DNA of 64,000 bases from Candidatus Methanarcanum hacksteinii (GTDB lineage: Archaea; Thermoplasmatota; Thermoplasmata; Methanomassiliicoccales; Methanomethylophilaceae): assembly GCA_006954405.1 (NCBI GenBank), contig LVVQ01000002.1, positions 124,001 to 188,000 on the forward strand. The letters are read 5' to 3'. Position numbers and translations under genes: made by a program. The notes beneath the pieces were generated by a model, which was given only the letters and a program-made list of their open reading frames with translations, was not told the DNA's origin and did not search any database. Positions 51,327 to 60,837 of the stretch are shown here, one piece after another (the first letter of the stretch is position 1; the number at the start of each line of letters is the position of its first letter).

Positions 51327-52268
51327 ATGACCTCGGCGAAGCAGACGACTCTGTTCTCGTTCGATGCCGTTCCGGTATCGAAAGGACCGATATGGCTGGA
51401 GGACTTCGATGGAAACCGTAGAACGATCTGCAGGATGGATGCGGAAGCGATGGTGGAGGATCTGAACAGGATGCCTTCGGGGAAGGGCTCATGGCTGAGG
51501 TGCCTCGAAGTGGACCATTCGCGTTCATACGAGACTCAGTTCAAGGACTGGGATGCTTGCATCTGGTTCCACAGGGGGATCGGGATAAAGAAGATGGTCC
51601 AGTCCGACGGGGATGTGATGGACTGCATGGATCCGCATCCGTACAGATGGCATTACCTGAACGGGAAGCAAATCCATGATTGGGTCTACGAACCTCTGAA
51701 GGAGGCTTGGATCGAGGGGGATGTGCTGCACATCAGACTCGATTCGGGAGAGTATCTCGCAGAGATACGTTCTGACGATACGATAGACAGATACGATCTC
51801 CACCCGTACGATCCCACGACCGATCTGGAGCATTTCGCCATAGAATGCTACAGACATCAACTTCCGAGGGAGATGATGGCCTGGAGGCAGGAGTACGTAT
51901 ACGGAACACCGGCACTGAGCCCATTCTCCAGGAACATATCCGTAGAGGATGCAAAGCGTATCGACCTCATGGGGAACATACAGGACTCGATGGTCCCGAA
52001 TGTACAGTTCAATCAGATATGCGAATGCGCCGAACTGATGGGGATCAGATTGCAGCTATCATATGACGTACCGGTATTGGAGAATCCAGCGATGTACCCT
52101 ATGGAAGAGAACTGCAGCACATGCCTGAGAAAGAACAGAAGCAACGGACGGCACCAGGATTGCAAGAACGCTGAAAAACAGATGTGCTGCAGCAGATACA
52201 TCTGGGATCGGAGGACTCCGGCCAAGAGGTGCGTCAAGGAGAAGTATTCCGATCACAACGACAGCTGA
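51327..52268 (+). CDS. Unknown element-encoded protein with Cys-rich C-terminus
   Basis: The 313-residue protein is not recognised. It has no membrane segments. The central part is rich in Trp, His and Asp (WFHRGIGIKKMVQSDGDVMD, HPYRWHYLNGKQIHDW). The C-terminal 60 residues have eight Cys (CSTCLRKNRS..., DCKNAEKQMCC, RCVKEKY), perhaps a metal-binding module. GGTGAT four bases before ATG 51327 sets the start (a GTG at 51318 is unlikely). GC-rich codon use is unlike that of the AT-rich genes that follow. It probably belongs to the integrated element's accessory operon. Confidence 0.7.
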   Translation: MTSAKQTTLFSFDAVPVSKGPIWLEDFDGNRRTICRMDAEAMVEDLNRMPSGKGSWLRCLEVDHSRSYETQFKDWDACIWFHRGIGIKKMVQSDGDVMDCMDPHPYRWHYLNGKQIHDWVYEPLKEAWIEGDVLHIRLDSGEYLAEIRSDDTIDRYDLHPYDPTTDLEHFAIECYRHQLPREMMAWRQEYVYGTPALSPFSRNISVEDAKRIDLMGNIQDSMVPNVQFNQICECAELMGIRLQLSYDVPVLENPAMYPMEENCSTCLRKNRSNGRHQDCKNAEKQMCCSRYIWDRRTPAKRCVKEKYSDHNDS

Positions 52269-52407
52269 TATTTCTAGCAATTTCTATATGTTGCATTTTC
52301 TGAAACAAGACACATAAACCAAAAATAAATGGATATGGAATAATATTGGGAATGAATGAGAACAATCGAGCTAAAAACCTTATATTGTTTTATTATATAA
52401 CTAGACT

Positions 52408-53079
52408 ATGACTGGTTTGATTGCTTGGTTAGAAGATAACCAAGTTATAATCGCGATGGACACGTTAGCTTCATACACAGATCATACACCTTTTAAGATT
52501 GTTTCAAAAATTATGCCCATCCTACATACTCGTTCCATTTTATGTCCATTTGGTGATTTAGAGTTGGGGTTATCGATATATCAATATGTTCAAAGTAATA
52601 TTCTATCTTATGACATTCGCACCCTTATAATGAATTTACAAAATGGGATGCAGTCATTTCTTGATTATTTCATAAAAACACATAATCGGAATCCGAATGG
52701 GAGTTTGTTCTTTTTTGGATATGATTACACTGAAAAAAAGTACAGAGGATTTGTTTTCAGAATTGTAGATGGTACTTTCGTACTAGATGAAGAACCCAAA
52801 GGTCTGATAACCAAACCGCATACAGGATTAATTGACAAAGAATCACTTTCGCCTCTATTCCCATTTGATTTAAACGATATTCCTAGTTCCCTATATGATG
52901 GGATATGTAAGATGAAAATAATTGACGATAATAAGAAACTCGAAGAAAGAGTTGGTATTGGCGGTCAAGTACAAATAGCCATTCTCTCGGACAATGGATA
53001 TCAAATATCAACTATAGAAATCAAAGATTTCAGAGAAACGTATAACAAAACTTGTGCAAACCTGAAAAAGAATGAATAA
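52408..53079 (+). CDS. AT-rich orphan with N-terminal similarity to Ntn hydrolases
   Basis: The 223-residue protein begins MTGLIAWLEDNQVIIAMDTL. After Met removal the N-terminal residue would be Thr, followed by a strand-turn-strand and an Asp, as in proteasome beta subunits and HslV. Further on come KIVSKIMPILHTRSILCPFG and a helix with SIYQYVQSNI, then a strand region GSLFFFGYDYTEKKYRGFVF, again compatible with the alpha-beta-beta-alpha Ntn fold. The full motif cannot be confirmed by eye. It is very AT-rich, unlike the host genes. It converges on the KAP gene and is preceded by an AT-rich promoter (TATATAACT just before the ATG) suggesting a leaderless start. Function is unknown. Confidence 0.65.
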   Translation: MTGLIAWLEDNQVIIAMDTLASYTDHTPFKIVSKIMPILHTRSILCPFGDLELGLSIYQYVQSNILSYDIRTLIMNLQNGMQSFLDYFIKTHNRNPNGSLFFFGYDYTEKKYRGFVFRIVDGTFVLDEEPKGLITKPHTGLIDKESLSPLFPFDLNDIPSSLYDGICKMKIIDDNKKLEERVGIGGQVQIAILSDNGYQISTIEIKDFRETYNKTCANLKKNE

Positions 53080-53113
53080 TAAAAACGAAACAACGGTGAA
53101 ACACGATGTATTT

Positions 53114-53122
53114 AAAAAAAAA
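53114..53122 (-). terminator. Nine-T run ending the defence operon
   Basis: Nine consecutive A on the plus strand read as T9 on the minus strand, about 50 bases after the KAP stop. It is flanked by CACGAT/ATCGTG inverted repeats. Oligo-T tracts are the main archaeal termination signal, so the minus-strand operon probably ends here. Confidence 0.55.
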
Positions 53123-53171
53123 TCGTGACACAAAACATCATTTAATCTACAACTCATGAGGCAAAATAAGA

Positions 53172-55070
53172 TTATTCATCGATTGAAACTGAATGATCAC
53201 CTGCCATATTAGTAAAGAAGCTGATTTCATAACCTTGTTTGGATAAATTATTGTAAAAAATGCTACGTTCACTAGATGATGGCATTAGTCTAAGGAATAT
53301 GTCTTTTGCAGATTTTTCATCCGATCTATAGATTAAAATGATTAACTCCATCAATTCGATAGAATCAACAACATGATTTAATCCGGGATTCTGAGAGAGA
53401 TAACTATACAATGTGTCATATAGTGGTTTTTTCAGATATATGTCATCAGTATCAAAATGTATATGATCTATAATAGATCCATATGAAATCAATTTGTGAA
53501 TATTATAAATATCTTTTGGACAGTTGGATTGTAAATATGCCATTTTATCCTCTAAAACCGGTATATTTTTCAAATATTGATCAACTATCCAATTCATACA
53601 ACGAGCATAATTGATGCCGATGTACTTGTCATCACTAAATGATTGTTTAAGGCAGATCTCAGCCAATTTCATACTATATTGATTGTATTCAGAGTAACAC
53701 TCAATTTTCATACATACACGACGGATCATTTCTACTACGATATTTTGGTCATTTGAATCAATATATTCATAAAATTCATCAGGATTATATTTTAAAAAAC
53801 ACTCTACATCTTCATCATTGATTATCAACGATGATGGAGTTAGAAGAAAATAATTGTCTATGTAAAGATAATTATTAATCCTGTATTGCTCTTTGAATTT
53901 ATCGTTATTTGAACCATGGTCAAATAATGGAAATAAGATAGATATCAATTTTGCATAAGACGGATCCTGATCGTCATTATTATAATAATCAGATGCAGTC
54001 TTCTTCTCCCGTGATAATAATTCTGAGATTGGAGGAAGATATGCCCCGCATAACTTCTGTCTGTTGTCAGATATCCAATTATATGTTTGAGGACTTTTGA
54101 TAAAAATATATTGTAATGCCAATAAATCAATCGGACATGTATTATTGTTCGAAACGTTGAATAGAATCTTGAATTTTGTAGATATTAGATACACCTCGCG
54201 CAATGATAATGAATCAGTAAATTGATTAATCACAGAACGTTCATAGTCGTTCCATGTATCTTTTCCAGTGATATTCAAATAATGATCTGCTAATAAATTG
54301 ATGGATGTAGTATGACTGAATTCAGGCAAAGATATCGGGATGTTAATTATTTTTTGAAGATATTGATGGCCATCATAGAAATCTGTATCAAGTGCGTGTT
54401 CAACAATCTCATTGTCAAAACAAAGGACATAGATAATGTTCGGAAAATCAGCCACAGACCTTACAAGCTTCATAACCATGCGAATTTCTTCCTTATCTAA
54501 ACGATCCAAATCATCAATAAATACAACAATCTTATCTTTTCTCTTACTCATTTTTGATGATATCGTTTTTTTCATATCATTAAGCGGGATTCCATTTTCA
54601 TCATTAACCATTAAATGAGAAAAAGAACTGATTAATTTACTCGTACCCGGATCTGGATTGATCTTTGCCACACAATCAGTCATCTTTGAAATTTTTCTTT
54701 TATTCCGATTACACCATTTTTTCAAACAAGATGACAGATGATAAGATAATAAATCCAAAAATTGGACAGATATATCATTTTGAGATGTATATATCCATGG
54801 GTTGAAATCAATAATACCTACTTCGGTCCCAATTTTTTCTTTGATAAAATTGACGAATGAGGTTTTTCCAGTTCCCCACTTACCACAAATGCCTATAGTG
54901 AAACTTTCAGATGTATCAGCCTTGATGATAAGATCGCAAACGGCTTCTACTAATTCTTTTCTATAAAGAATATCTTCCTTTATAGATTTGACAGGACCAT
55001 GATTATACAAAACATATTTCATCATTGTTTTTTGTTCTTCACAACCTCCTGACTGATTGCCATTTGACAT
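53172..55070 (-). CDS. KAP-family P-loop NTPase
   Basis: The 632-residue protein has a KAP-type P-loop domain: Walker A GICGKWGTGKTS at about residues 60-71, the motif GIIDFNPWIY that follows in the family, and Walker B VVFIDDLDRL near residue 195 with sensor IIYVLCFDNEIVEHAL. The remaining 350 residues are mostly helical with no obvious known domain. The membrane helices many KAP proteins have inserted in the P-loop domain are not seen. KAP NTPases are frequent in defence islands. The gene follows res by 31 bases in the same direction and ends the operon. Confidence 0.85.
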   Translation of the reverse strand: MSNGNQSGGCEEQKTMMKYVLYNHGPVKSIKEDILYRKELVEAVCDLIIKADTSESFTIGICGKWGTGKTSFVNFIKEKIGTEVGIIDFNPWIYTSQNDISVQFLDLLSYHLSSCLKKWCNRNKRKISKMTDCVAKINPDPGTSKLISSFSHLMVNDENGIPLNDMKKTISSKMSKRKDKIVVFIDDLDRLDKEEIRMVMKLVRSVADFPNIIYVLCFDNEIVEHALDTDFYDGHQYLQKIINIPISLPEFSHTTSINLLADHYLNITGKDTWNDYERSVINQFTDSLSLREVYLISTKFKILFNVSNNNTCPIDLLALQYIFIKSPQTYNWISDNRQKLCGAYLPPISELLSREKKTASDYYNNDDQDPSYAKLISILFPLFDHGSNNDKFKEQYRINNYLYIDNYFLLTPSSLIINDEDVECFLKYNPDEFYEYIDSNDQNIVVEMIRRVCMKIECYSEYNQYSMKLAEICLKQSFSDDKYIGINYARCMNWIVDQYLKNIPVLEDKMAYLQSNCPKDIYNIHKLISYGSIIDHIHFDTDDIYLKKPLYDTLYSYLSQNPGLNHVVDSIELMELIILIYRSDEKSAKDIFLRLMPSSSERSIFYNNLSKQGYEISFFTNMAGDHSVSIDE

Positions 55071-55101
55071 ATCCTTACACCATCCTTTTCGTTTTCAAAT
55101 T

Positions 55102-58047
55102 TTAATCGAATGAATCAAAATAGATGTCTCCTTCTTCCAAATTGTTTAGATCGGTTCTAACCAAATAACGAATATCTTGACCAAGACATTCGAAATGTCT
55201 TTTACCACATTCAATTTTGTACTTTTCCGATTCACGATTGTTATCGATATTCCCTTTGGTTTCGAATACGAAATACAGATGCTCTCCATCCCCATTATCC
55301 ATCAGAACTGCCCAATCTGGGTTATAATTACCTATCGGAGTAGTTATCTTGAACCAATCAGGTAATTTTACATACAATTTGACATCCCGTAATGATTCAA
55401 GCTGAAGAGCAAATTTACGTTCAACATCACTATCATAAATTGTGTATTCATAAATTGACCTATCCGATTTAATCATATTCTTATTAAGATATCCGATAAG
55501 TTCTTCAGAATTGAAAAGGTCCTGTGCATAATAATCTCCAATCTTTTTGTAAACGATGCCTCTCAAAGCCATCAGTCTGACATTCCTGGCGATAACCTTG
55601 GACACGCCCTCCATGAACATCTGAGGATTCTTTTTGAAATCATCAAGGTTTACGCGAGAATCCGTAAGGATTCTGACAATAGTACGTCTGGTAAGGTCAG
55701 TCTTATTCTGAAGATAAGTTATGATGTCAGGCAATTCCTCTGTGTAATCCAAATTTTCAACACGTACGGGGATTGATGCATTGGCTTCGACTCCAGAAGA
55801 ATTAATCTTGATAGATGCTTTATTGTACATTAACATCGGAGGTTTGATCTCCAATTTCTGTATTTGATTGGCACATACATCAATCAAATCATCGGAATTG
55901 AAATTGAGCTCGTATTTGGTTTTGTACTTTATCCTATCCCAGAGATCTTTGAAATCATCGCTGAGTAAGACCTGTTTCTTCAGAGTGACGGTTCTCTTAT
56001 CATCATTATTCTTGATATTCAGGGTGCCGCAGACGGTTTTACACGTATCGAGGATCTGACCTTTCAGGTCCTTGAACTCTTCGGGAATCTGAACATTGTT
56101 CTCTCTGACATCGATTTTCAATTTGTCCAGAACCTTTCCTTTATCATTTATGTATCCGGTTTCAAGGAATGACTGATAGATCCTCTTGGACCCTTCTTCT
56201 CCGAGATATCCAACCTCGCCATTTTCATTTCTAATCGTGGTCTTGGCAAATGTGTGCTGCTCGATTATACCGAACCTGATGCCTGAATTATCTTCATATT
56301 CGCGTTGAAGTCCGGCAGCAAATTCTTCGAAACTCTCATTGGCCATCACAGTCAATTGATTGACATACGGATCATGGATACGATTACCGGATTGATCGAC
56401 ACATAAGCGAAGTCCGCGACCTATCTTCTGACGCTTATCATTGACGCTCTTCGTATCGACCAAAGTGCATATCTGGAAAACATTGGGGTTATCCCACCCC
56501 TCAGCTAACGCCGAATGGGAGAATATGAATCTCAATTTGCTATCGAATGACAGTAATTTCTCCTTGTCAATCATGATGAGTTTATAGGTCTCCTCATCTT
56601 TGACGGTGTTACCATTGCTATCTACCCACCCGGATTTATCAGCGGAGAAATACCCATTATGGCATGATTCGGCCTGTACCTGGGGATCGTCGGATTTCAG
56701 GATATCCCTATACTTGGGTCTTTTGATTAGATCGACATATTCTTCTTCGAACATCTTGGCGTAAATACCCTTCTCCCCTTTGTCGCGATATTTGGCAACG
56801 CGGTCGATGAAGAAGAGACTGAGGACCTTGATTCCGTTTCTGGTGTATGTCAGCTCCTTGTCAAGGTGTTCCTGGATCGTTTTGCGTATCATCTGCCTTT
56901 TCAATACGGCATCATCGACATCACCAGTAGTCTCTCCAAGGAAAACATACTTCTGAACCGGTTCGAACTGTATGTATTCATTCTCGGGCTGGCAGCATAT
57001 ATCTTCGACGATGTACCCTTCATAGACACTGCGCTTGATCTTACTTTCCAGATCGTCGCCTGACTTGACCGTGATCACTTTTCTCTTGGTCCCTAGACCG
57101 TCTTTGGATACGGCATCCACCTCGATCTTGGCTGATATGGGCGTTTTTTTATTGTCTACCGATACCAACTTGATGTATGCTTCGTTATGCTGATTGGCTG
57201 AGGAGAATCCGGCAACATCAATACCCTTCACCAGTTTACGTTCGTATGCATCGATGGCGTTGAGACGATATATCAGATTATGCTTCTTAGCATGAGTTGC
57301 AGAATATCTGAAAATGCACAATGAATTAAGATTCTGGATCGCGTTGAGTGAAAGCTCCGTATTATCCACGGATTGAGGTTCATCGATGATCACGATGGGA
57401 TTGGTTCCCTGGATAAGCTCTATCGGTTTGAGTCCGTTGAGCTTATCGTTTGGACGATTGATTATATTGCCGTCTTTTCTGAAAGCATCGATATTGATGA
57501 TCATTATCGATACGCAGTCGTTGACTGCAAAATCTCTGACGAGTTCCAGTTTATTGCTGTTGTATATGAAGAAATCATATTGCACATTGTTGTAGAGTTC
57601 CTTGAAATGGTTCTCGGTGATTTTCAGAGATTTGTATACACCCTCTTTGATAGCAATACTGGGAACTACTATGATGAATTTGGTGAATCCATATTGCTTA
57701 TTCAATTCCATGATGGATTTGGTATAGACGTATGTTTTACCCGTACCTGTCTCCATCTCGACATCGAAATCATATCCACTGGCAATGGATCTAGATTGGG
57801 GGATGCCGTTTCTGAGTTGGATCTTCTGAAGATTTTCCAACAGCTCTTGTTCCGAAATCTCAAGCCTGTTGCCGATACCGATGTTCTTGTAATTGGTGCT
57901 GGTCAGTTTGGCAATACGGGCACCACTGGATACGGTAAATATAGATTGGGATGTTGTCTGACCCTCAAAAAGATCGATGACAGATGAAATGGCCTCATCC
58001 TGATAGTCTAGATGGGAATCGAATTTCAATTGAAGTTTGGAAGACAT
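55102..58047 (-). CDS. res: Type III restriction endonuclease subunit Res
   Basis: Res is the ATP-dependent DNA translocase/nuclease of type III restriction systems, which cuts between head-to-head unmethylated sites with Mod. The 981-residue protein has Walker A METGTGKT (residues 98-105), DEPQ (222-225) as the DEAD-box-like motif, SATH, motif VI QKIGRGLRLCVD near residue 535, and a C-terminal PD-(D/E)xK nuclease visible as NPDWAVLMDNG and FVFETKGN near residues 905-930. All key motifs are intact. It starts nine bases after the mod stop. Its AT content is higher than in the host genes. Confidence 0.93.
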   Translation of the reverse strand: MSSKLQLKFDSHLDYQDEAISSVIDLFEGQTTSQSIFTVSSGARIAKLTSTNYKNIGIGNRLEISEQELLENLQKIQLRNGIPQSRSIASGYDFDVEMETGTGKTYVYTKSIMELNKQYGFTKFIIVVPSIAIKEGVYKSLKITENHFKELYNNVQYDFFIYNSNKLELVRDFAVNDCVSIMIINIDAFRKDGNIINRPNDKLNGLKPIELIQGTNPIVIIDEPQSVDNTELSLNAIQNLNSLCIFRYSATHAKKHNLIYRLNAIDAYERKLVKGIDVAGFSSANQHNEAYIKLVSVDNKKTPISAKIEVDAVSKDGLGTKRKVITVKSGDDLESKIKRSVYEGYIVEDICCQPENEYIQFEPVQKYVFLGETTGDVDDAVLKRQMIRKTIQEHLDKELTYTRNGIKVLSLFFIDRVAKYRDKGEKGIYAKMFEEEYVDLIKRPKYRDILKSDDPQVQAESCHNGYFSADKSGWVDSNGNTVKDEETYKLIMIDKEKLLSFDSKLRFIFSHSALAEGWDNPNVFQICTLVDTKSVNDKRQKIGRGLRLCVDQSGNRIHDPYVNQLTVMANESFEEFAAGLQREYEDNSGIRFGIIEQHTFAKTTIRNENGEVGYLGEEGSKRIYQSFLETGYINDKGKVLDKLKIDVRENNVQIPEEFKDLKGQILDTCKTVCGTLNIKNNDDKRTVTLKKQVLLSDDFKDLWDRIKYKTKYELNFNSDDLIDVCANQIQKLEIKPPMLMYNKASIKINSSGVEANASIPVRVENLDYTEELPDIITYLQNKTDLTRRTIVRILTDSRVNLDDFKKNPQMFMEGVSKVIARNVRLMALRGIVYKKIGDYYAQDLFNSEELIGYLNKNMIKSDRSIYEYTIYDSDVERKFALQLESLRDVKLYVKLPDWFKITTPIGNYNPDWAVLMDNGDGEHLYFVFETKGNIDNNRESEKYKIECGKRHFECLGQDIRYLVRTDLNNLEEGDIYFDSFD

Positions 58048-58056
58048 ACAATGGCC

Positions 58057-60074
58057 TCATATTGTTATAAATGAATCTTCTTTGAGGCCAGCACTTTTCA
58101 GTGTCTCCTTAACATTGGCTTTAATGGAATCCGTAATAAATCCACTATCTCTAAAAACAACATTCCATATTTCTGGCTTTTCGTCCTTATACCATTTGAT
58201 CATTTTGTCCGCTATGGATGTGGAATCCACATCTTTTAAACAAATCATCAATGCCCCATATCCAACAATATAAAAATCGGGATTATCATGATTGTTGGAC
58301 TCCACTTTCGTAGTTAGACTTAAACCCAGTTTTAATAGTATTTCATAAATAATGTCTTCATCAGTACGTCCATCATCTGTTCTAAAATTATCTACATAGG
58401 AAGACAATGTTGTTTGAATATCTTCAGAATCTCCAATCCATTTTTTGATATTTGATTCATCCAATTTAAAAACACGAAATCCTGAATCCACTGCAAACGT
58501 ATCAAACAATTTAGTTTGATTATTTGATTTTGAATCCAATTTTAATTCTTTCCTTGCAAGTCTTATTCTCTCTTTCCCTATTTCTGTTAATTTAAGAGGA
58601 TAATTATTCAAAGAACAATATTCAATGGCCTCTTTTAATATCTTTTTTTCACGATTACTTGTGGCTTTTTTTAGATTATCTTCTAAATCCTCAGGTAACT
58701 GAACTAATATGAAATTACGTTTTTTTGACTCTTCTTTAGAAGTTAAAAGAGTGGCATGGGCTGTTGTAGAACTACCTGCAAAGAAATCCATTATCACGTC
58801 CCCATCATTGGTACACGCTTTGATTAAATCTGATACGAAAGACAATGATTTGGGAAATGAAAATACCTTTTTCCCTCCAAACAATCTCTTTAAATTATCT
58901 GTATCTTTACGAATTTGCAATTTATAATACGAACGTAGGAGGTCCAACTGATCCCGATCAATATATGTTTTTTTAGCACATAACTTATCATCAGAATCTG
59001 GATAGTAGATCAGTCCTTTTTCAGACCATTCTTCCCATGTTTTTTATTACAACTCCACCCTCTGGATGGAATTTTTAATGGATTTCCTGTTTTAATGTTA
59101 ATCCTTTCGTCTTTCGGTCCACCACCCTGAGGATCATCGATGGGACCAACACGATAAATTCCTTGCTCGTCTGCATATTTATAATTTGAAATATTCTCAT
59201 TTAAAAGATTATTGTTTGAATAAAAATTATGCAATTCTTCTTCAACAGAAGAAAAATCAGTACTTTTTTCCCAAATGTCAATCAATTGCCCATATATTGG
59301 GTTTGGAAGACCCCATGTACAAGTTTTAGCAATATTGTAATTTTTAACATATACCAAACAATATTCGTGGGATGTTGACACTATTTTGGGATCATTTTTA
59401 GGGGTCCCATCAATAATAATCTGAGACACAAAGTTATCTGATCCAAATATTTCATCACATATTTTTCTAAGATTAGTTACTTCGTTATCGTCGATGCTAA
59501 TGAATATTATTCCATCTTGCCTCATTAGTGATCTTGCCAATCTTAAACGAGGGTACATCAAATTTAGCCATTTTGTATGATGCCTCCCATCTGATTCGGA
59601 ATTAGCTTTGAGACTATTTCCTTCAGCATCAATTTGTTTAGTCATTATCTTATAATTCTTGATACTATCTGAGAAATCATCCTCGTAGATAAAATCATTA
59701 CCGGTATTATATGGCGGGTCGATATATATCATTTTTATACTGTTGCGATAACTTTTCTGAAGCAATTTTAAAACTTCAAGATTGTCTCCCTCAATGTAAA
59801 GGTTATCTGTACTGTCCCATTCTTCACTTTCATTTTTATATGGGCGTAATGTTCCTGTAGATGGAATCTGTGATTTGTAAATCGCATCATTTTTGCCAAA
59901 CCAAGTAAAATTATAACGTTCATCGTTATTGTCAACTTCCTCTCCAAGAATGATTCTGAGTTTATCGAAATCTATTTTTCCTTCTTCAACAACATCAGGG
60001 AAGAGCTCCTTGAGAGCCTCGATGTTCATTTTGGTTATATCCAAGCTTTTTCCATCCATTTTTGTATCTTCCAT
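58057..60074 (-). pseudogene. mod: Type III DNA methyltransferase Mod, split by a single-base frameshift
   Basis: Mod both recognises DNA and methylates adenine in type III systems. The first part (60074 to 59010) carries motif IV DPPYNTG (residues 119-125) with NLYIEGDNLEVLKLL before it. The frame then ends with GKNGLKKD. The rest (58057 up to about 59040), with DFFAGSSTTAHA (motif I), is in another frame. At 59040-59045 is a run of six T (A6 in the gene); one more A would give KKTWEEWSEKGLIYYPDSDD and join both parts into one normal Mod of about 670 residues. This looks like a phase-variation site or an assembly/sequence error. The gene is very AT-rich. It is in frame with res for co-expression. 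Confidence 0.85.
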
Positions 60075-60104
60075 TTTATTCCGTCCTGTTTCATGGTATT
60101 TATA

Positions 60105-60833
60105 TCAATTGCTGTCGTGTTCTGAAAATTGTTTCAGGAACTCCTCCCTGGATTTCTGTAGTTCTTTGATTCTGTTATTCAATTCCATCTGTCTGTTGAA
60201 CTGATCTTCCTTCCTGAGTTGTGCTCTGAGGACGGCGATCTTTCCATCCACGTCTGCAACAGTATCGTTTATTCTCCGGTATTCATCGGGAGATAACTTC
60301 TGACAGATCGGAACCCGAGATTCTGCCTTTATCCTTGACAACGCATCATGAAGATCGGAATATAGATCGAAAAGATTCGAGGATCTCATCCTCGACATAT
60401 CCAGAATATTCTCAGGAATCTGAGAATCCTGAATCCAATCTGTTCTGATGACATCCTCCACAACCAACTTCGATCTGTCATTCTGATTGATTCTGACATG
60501 TGCCGCAACGAACATAGATTCCGACGATTCGCATATTACAAGCAAAAGAGGATATTGGAATGAAGAAAATATCAAATCTATGATACGCGAAATATGAACC
60601 CTTTGTTTTAAATCGATACGTATCACCTGTATTTCAGAATAATCCAAAATATCGTTGCATACAGCCTTTATGTTGGAATTGTCCGGAGCGATACGGTATT
60701 CCCATGTGATCTTATCCACATCCTTGCTGAGCATCTTCTTATCAGAATTACTGATCTCAGCAAGGTCGAAGATGTTCTTTGTAATGGTCTTCTCGGCCAA
60801 CGTGCTCTTGGGAAGATGAAGATAATCTATCAA
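60105..60833 (-). CDS. DUF4391-domain protein
   Basis: The 242-residue protein matches the DUF4391 family, known from operons with type III-like methyltransferases and helicases. It starts MIDYLHLPKSTLAEKTITKN, has WEYRIAPDNSNIKAVCNDI near residue 45 and FQYPLLLVICESSESMFVAA near residue 93, and ends in a predicted coiled coil (about 195-240, KIAVLRAQLRKEDQFNRQME). No catalytic residues can be named; its position between helicase and mod suggests a structural or adaptor role in the same system. It starts four bases after the helicase stop and ends 30 before mod, so it is part of the operon. Confidence 0.82.
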   Translation of the reverse strand: MIDYLHLPKSTLAEKTITKNIFDLAEISNSDKKMLSKDVDKITWEYRIAPDNSNIKAVCNDILDYSEIQVIRIDLKQRVHISRIIDLIFSSFQYPLLLVICESSESMFVAAHVRINQNDRSKLVVEDVIRTDWIQDSQIPENILDMSRMRSSNLFDLYSDLHDALSRIKAESRVPICQKLSPDEYRRINDTVADVDGKIAVLRAQLRKEDQFNRQMELNNRIKELQKSREEFLKQFSEHDSN

Positions 60834-60837
60834 ATGA

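Noticed and set aside
50828..51328. Long minus-strand open frame opposite the element genes
   Set aside because: It lies antisense to the 99-residue gene with its perfect ribosome-binding site; the protein is low in complexity and resembles no family, so it is a shadow frame.
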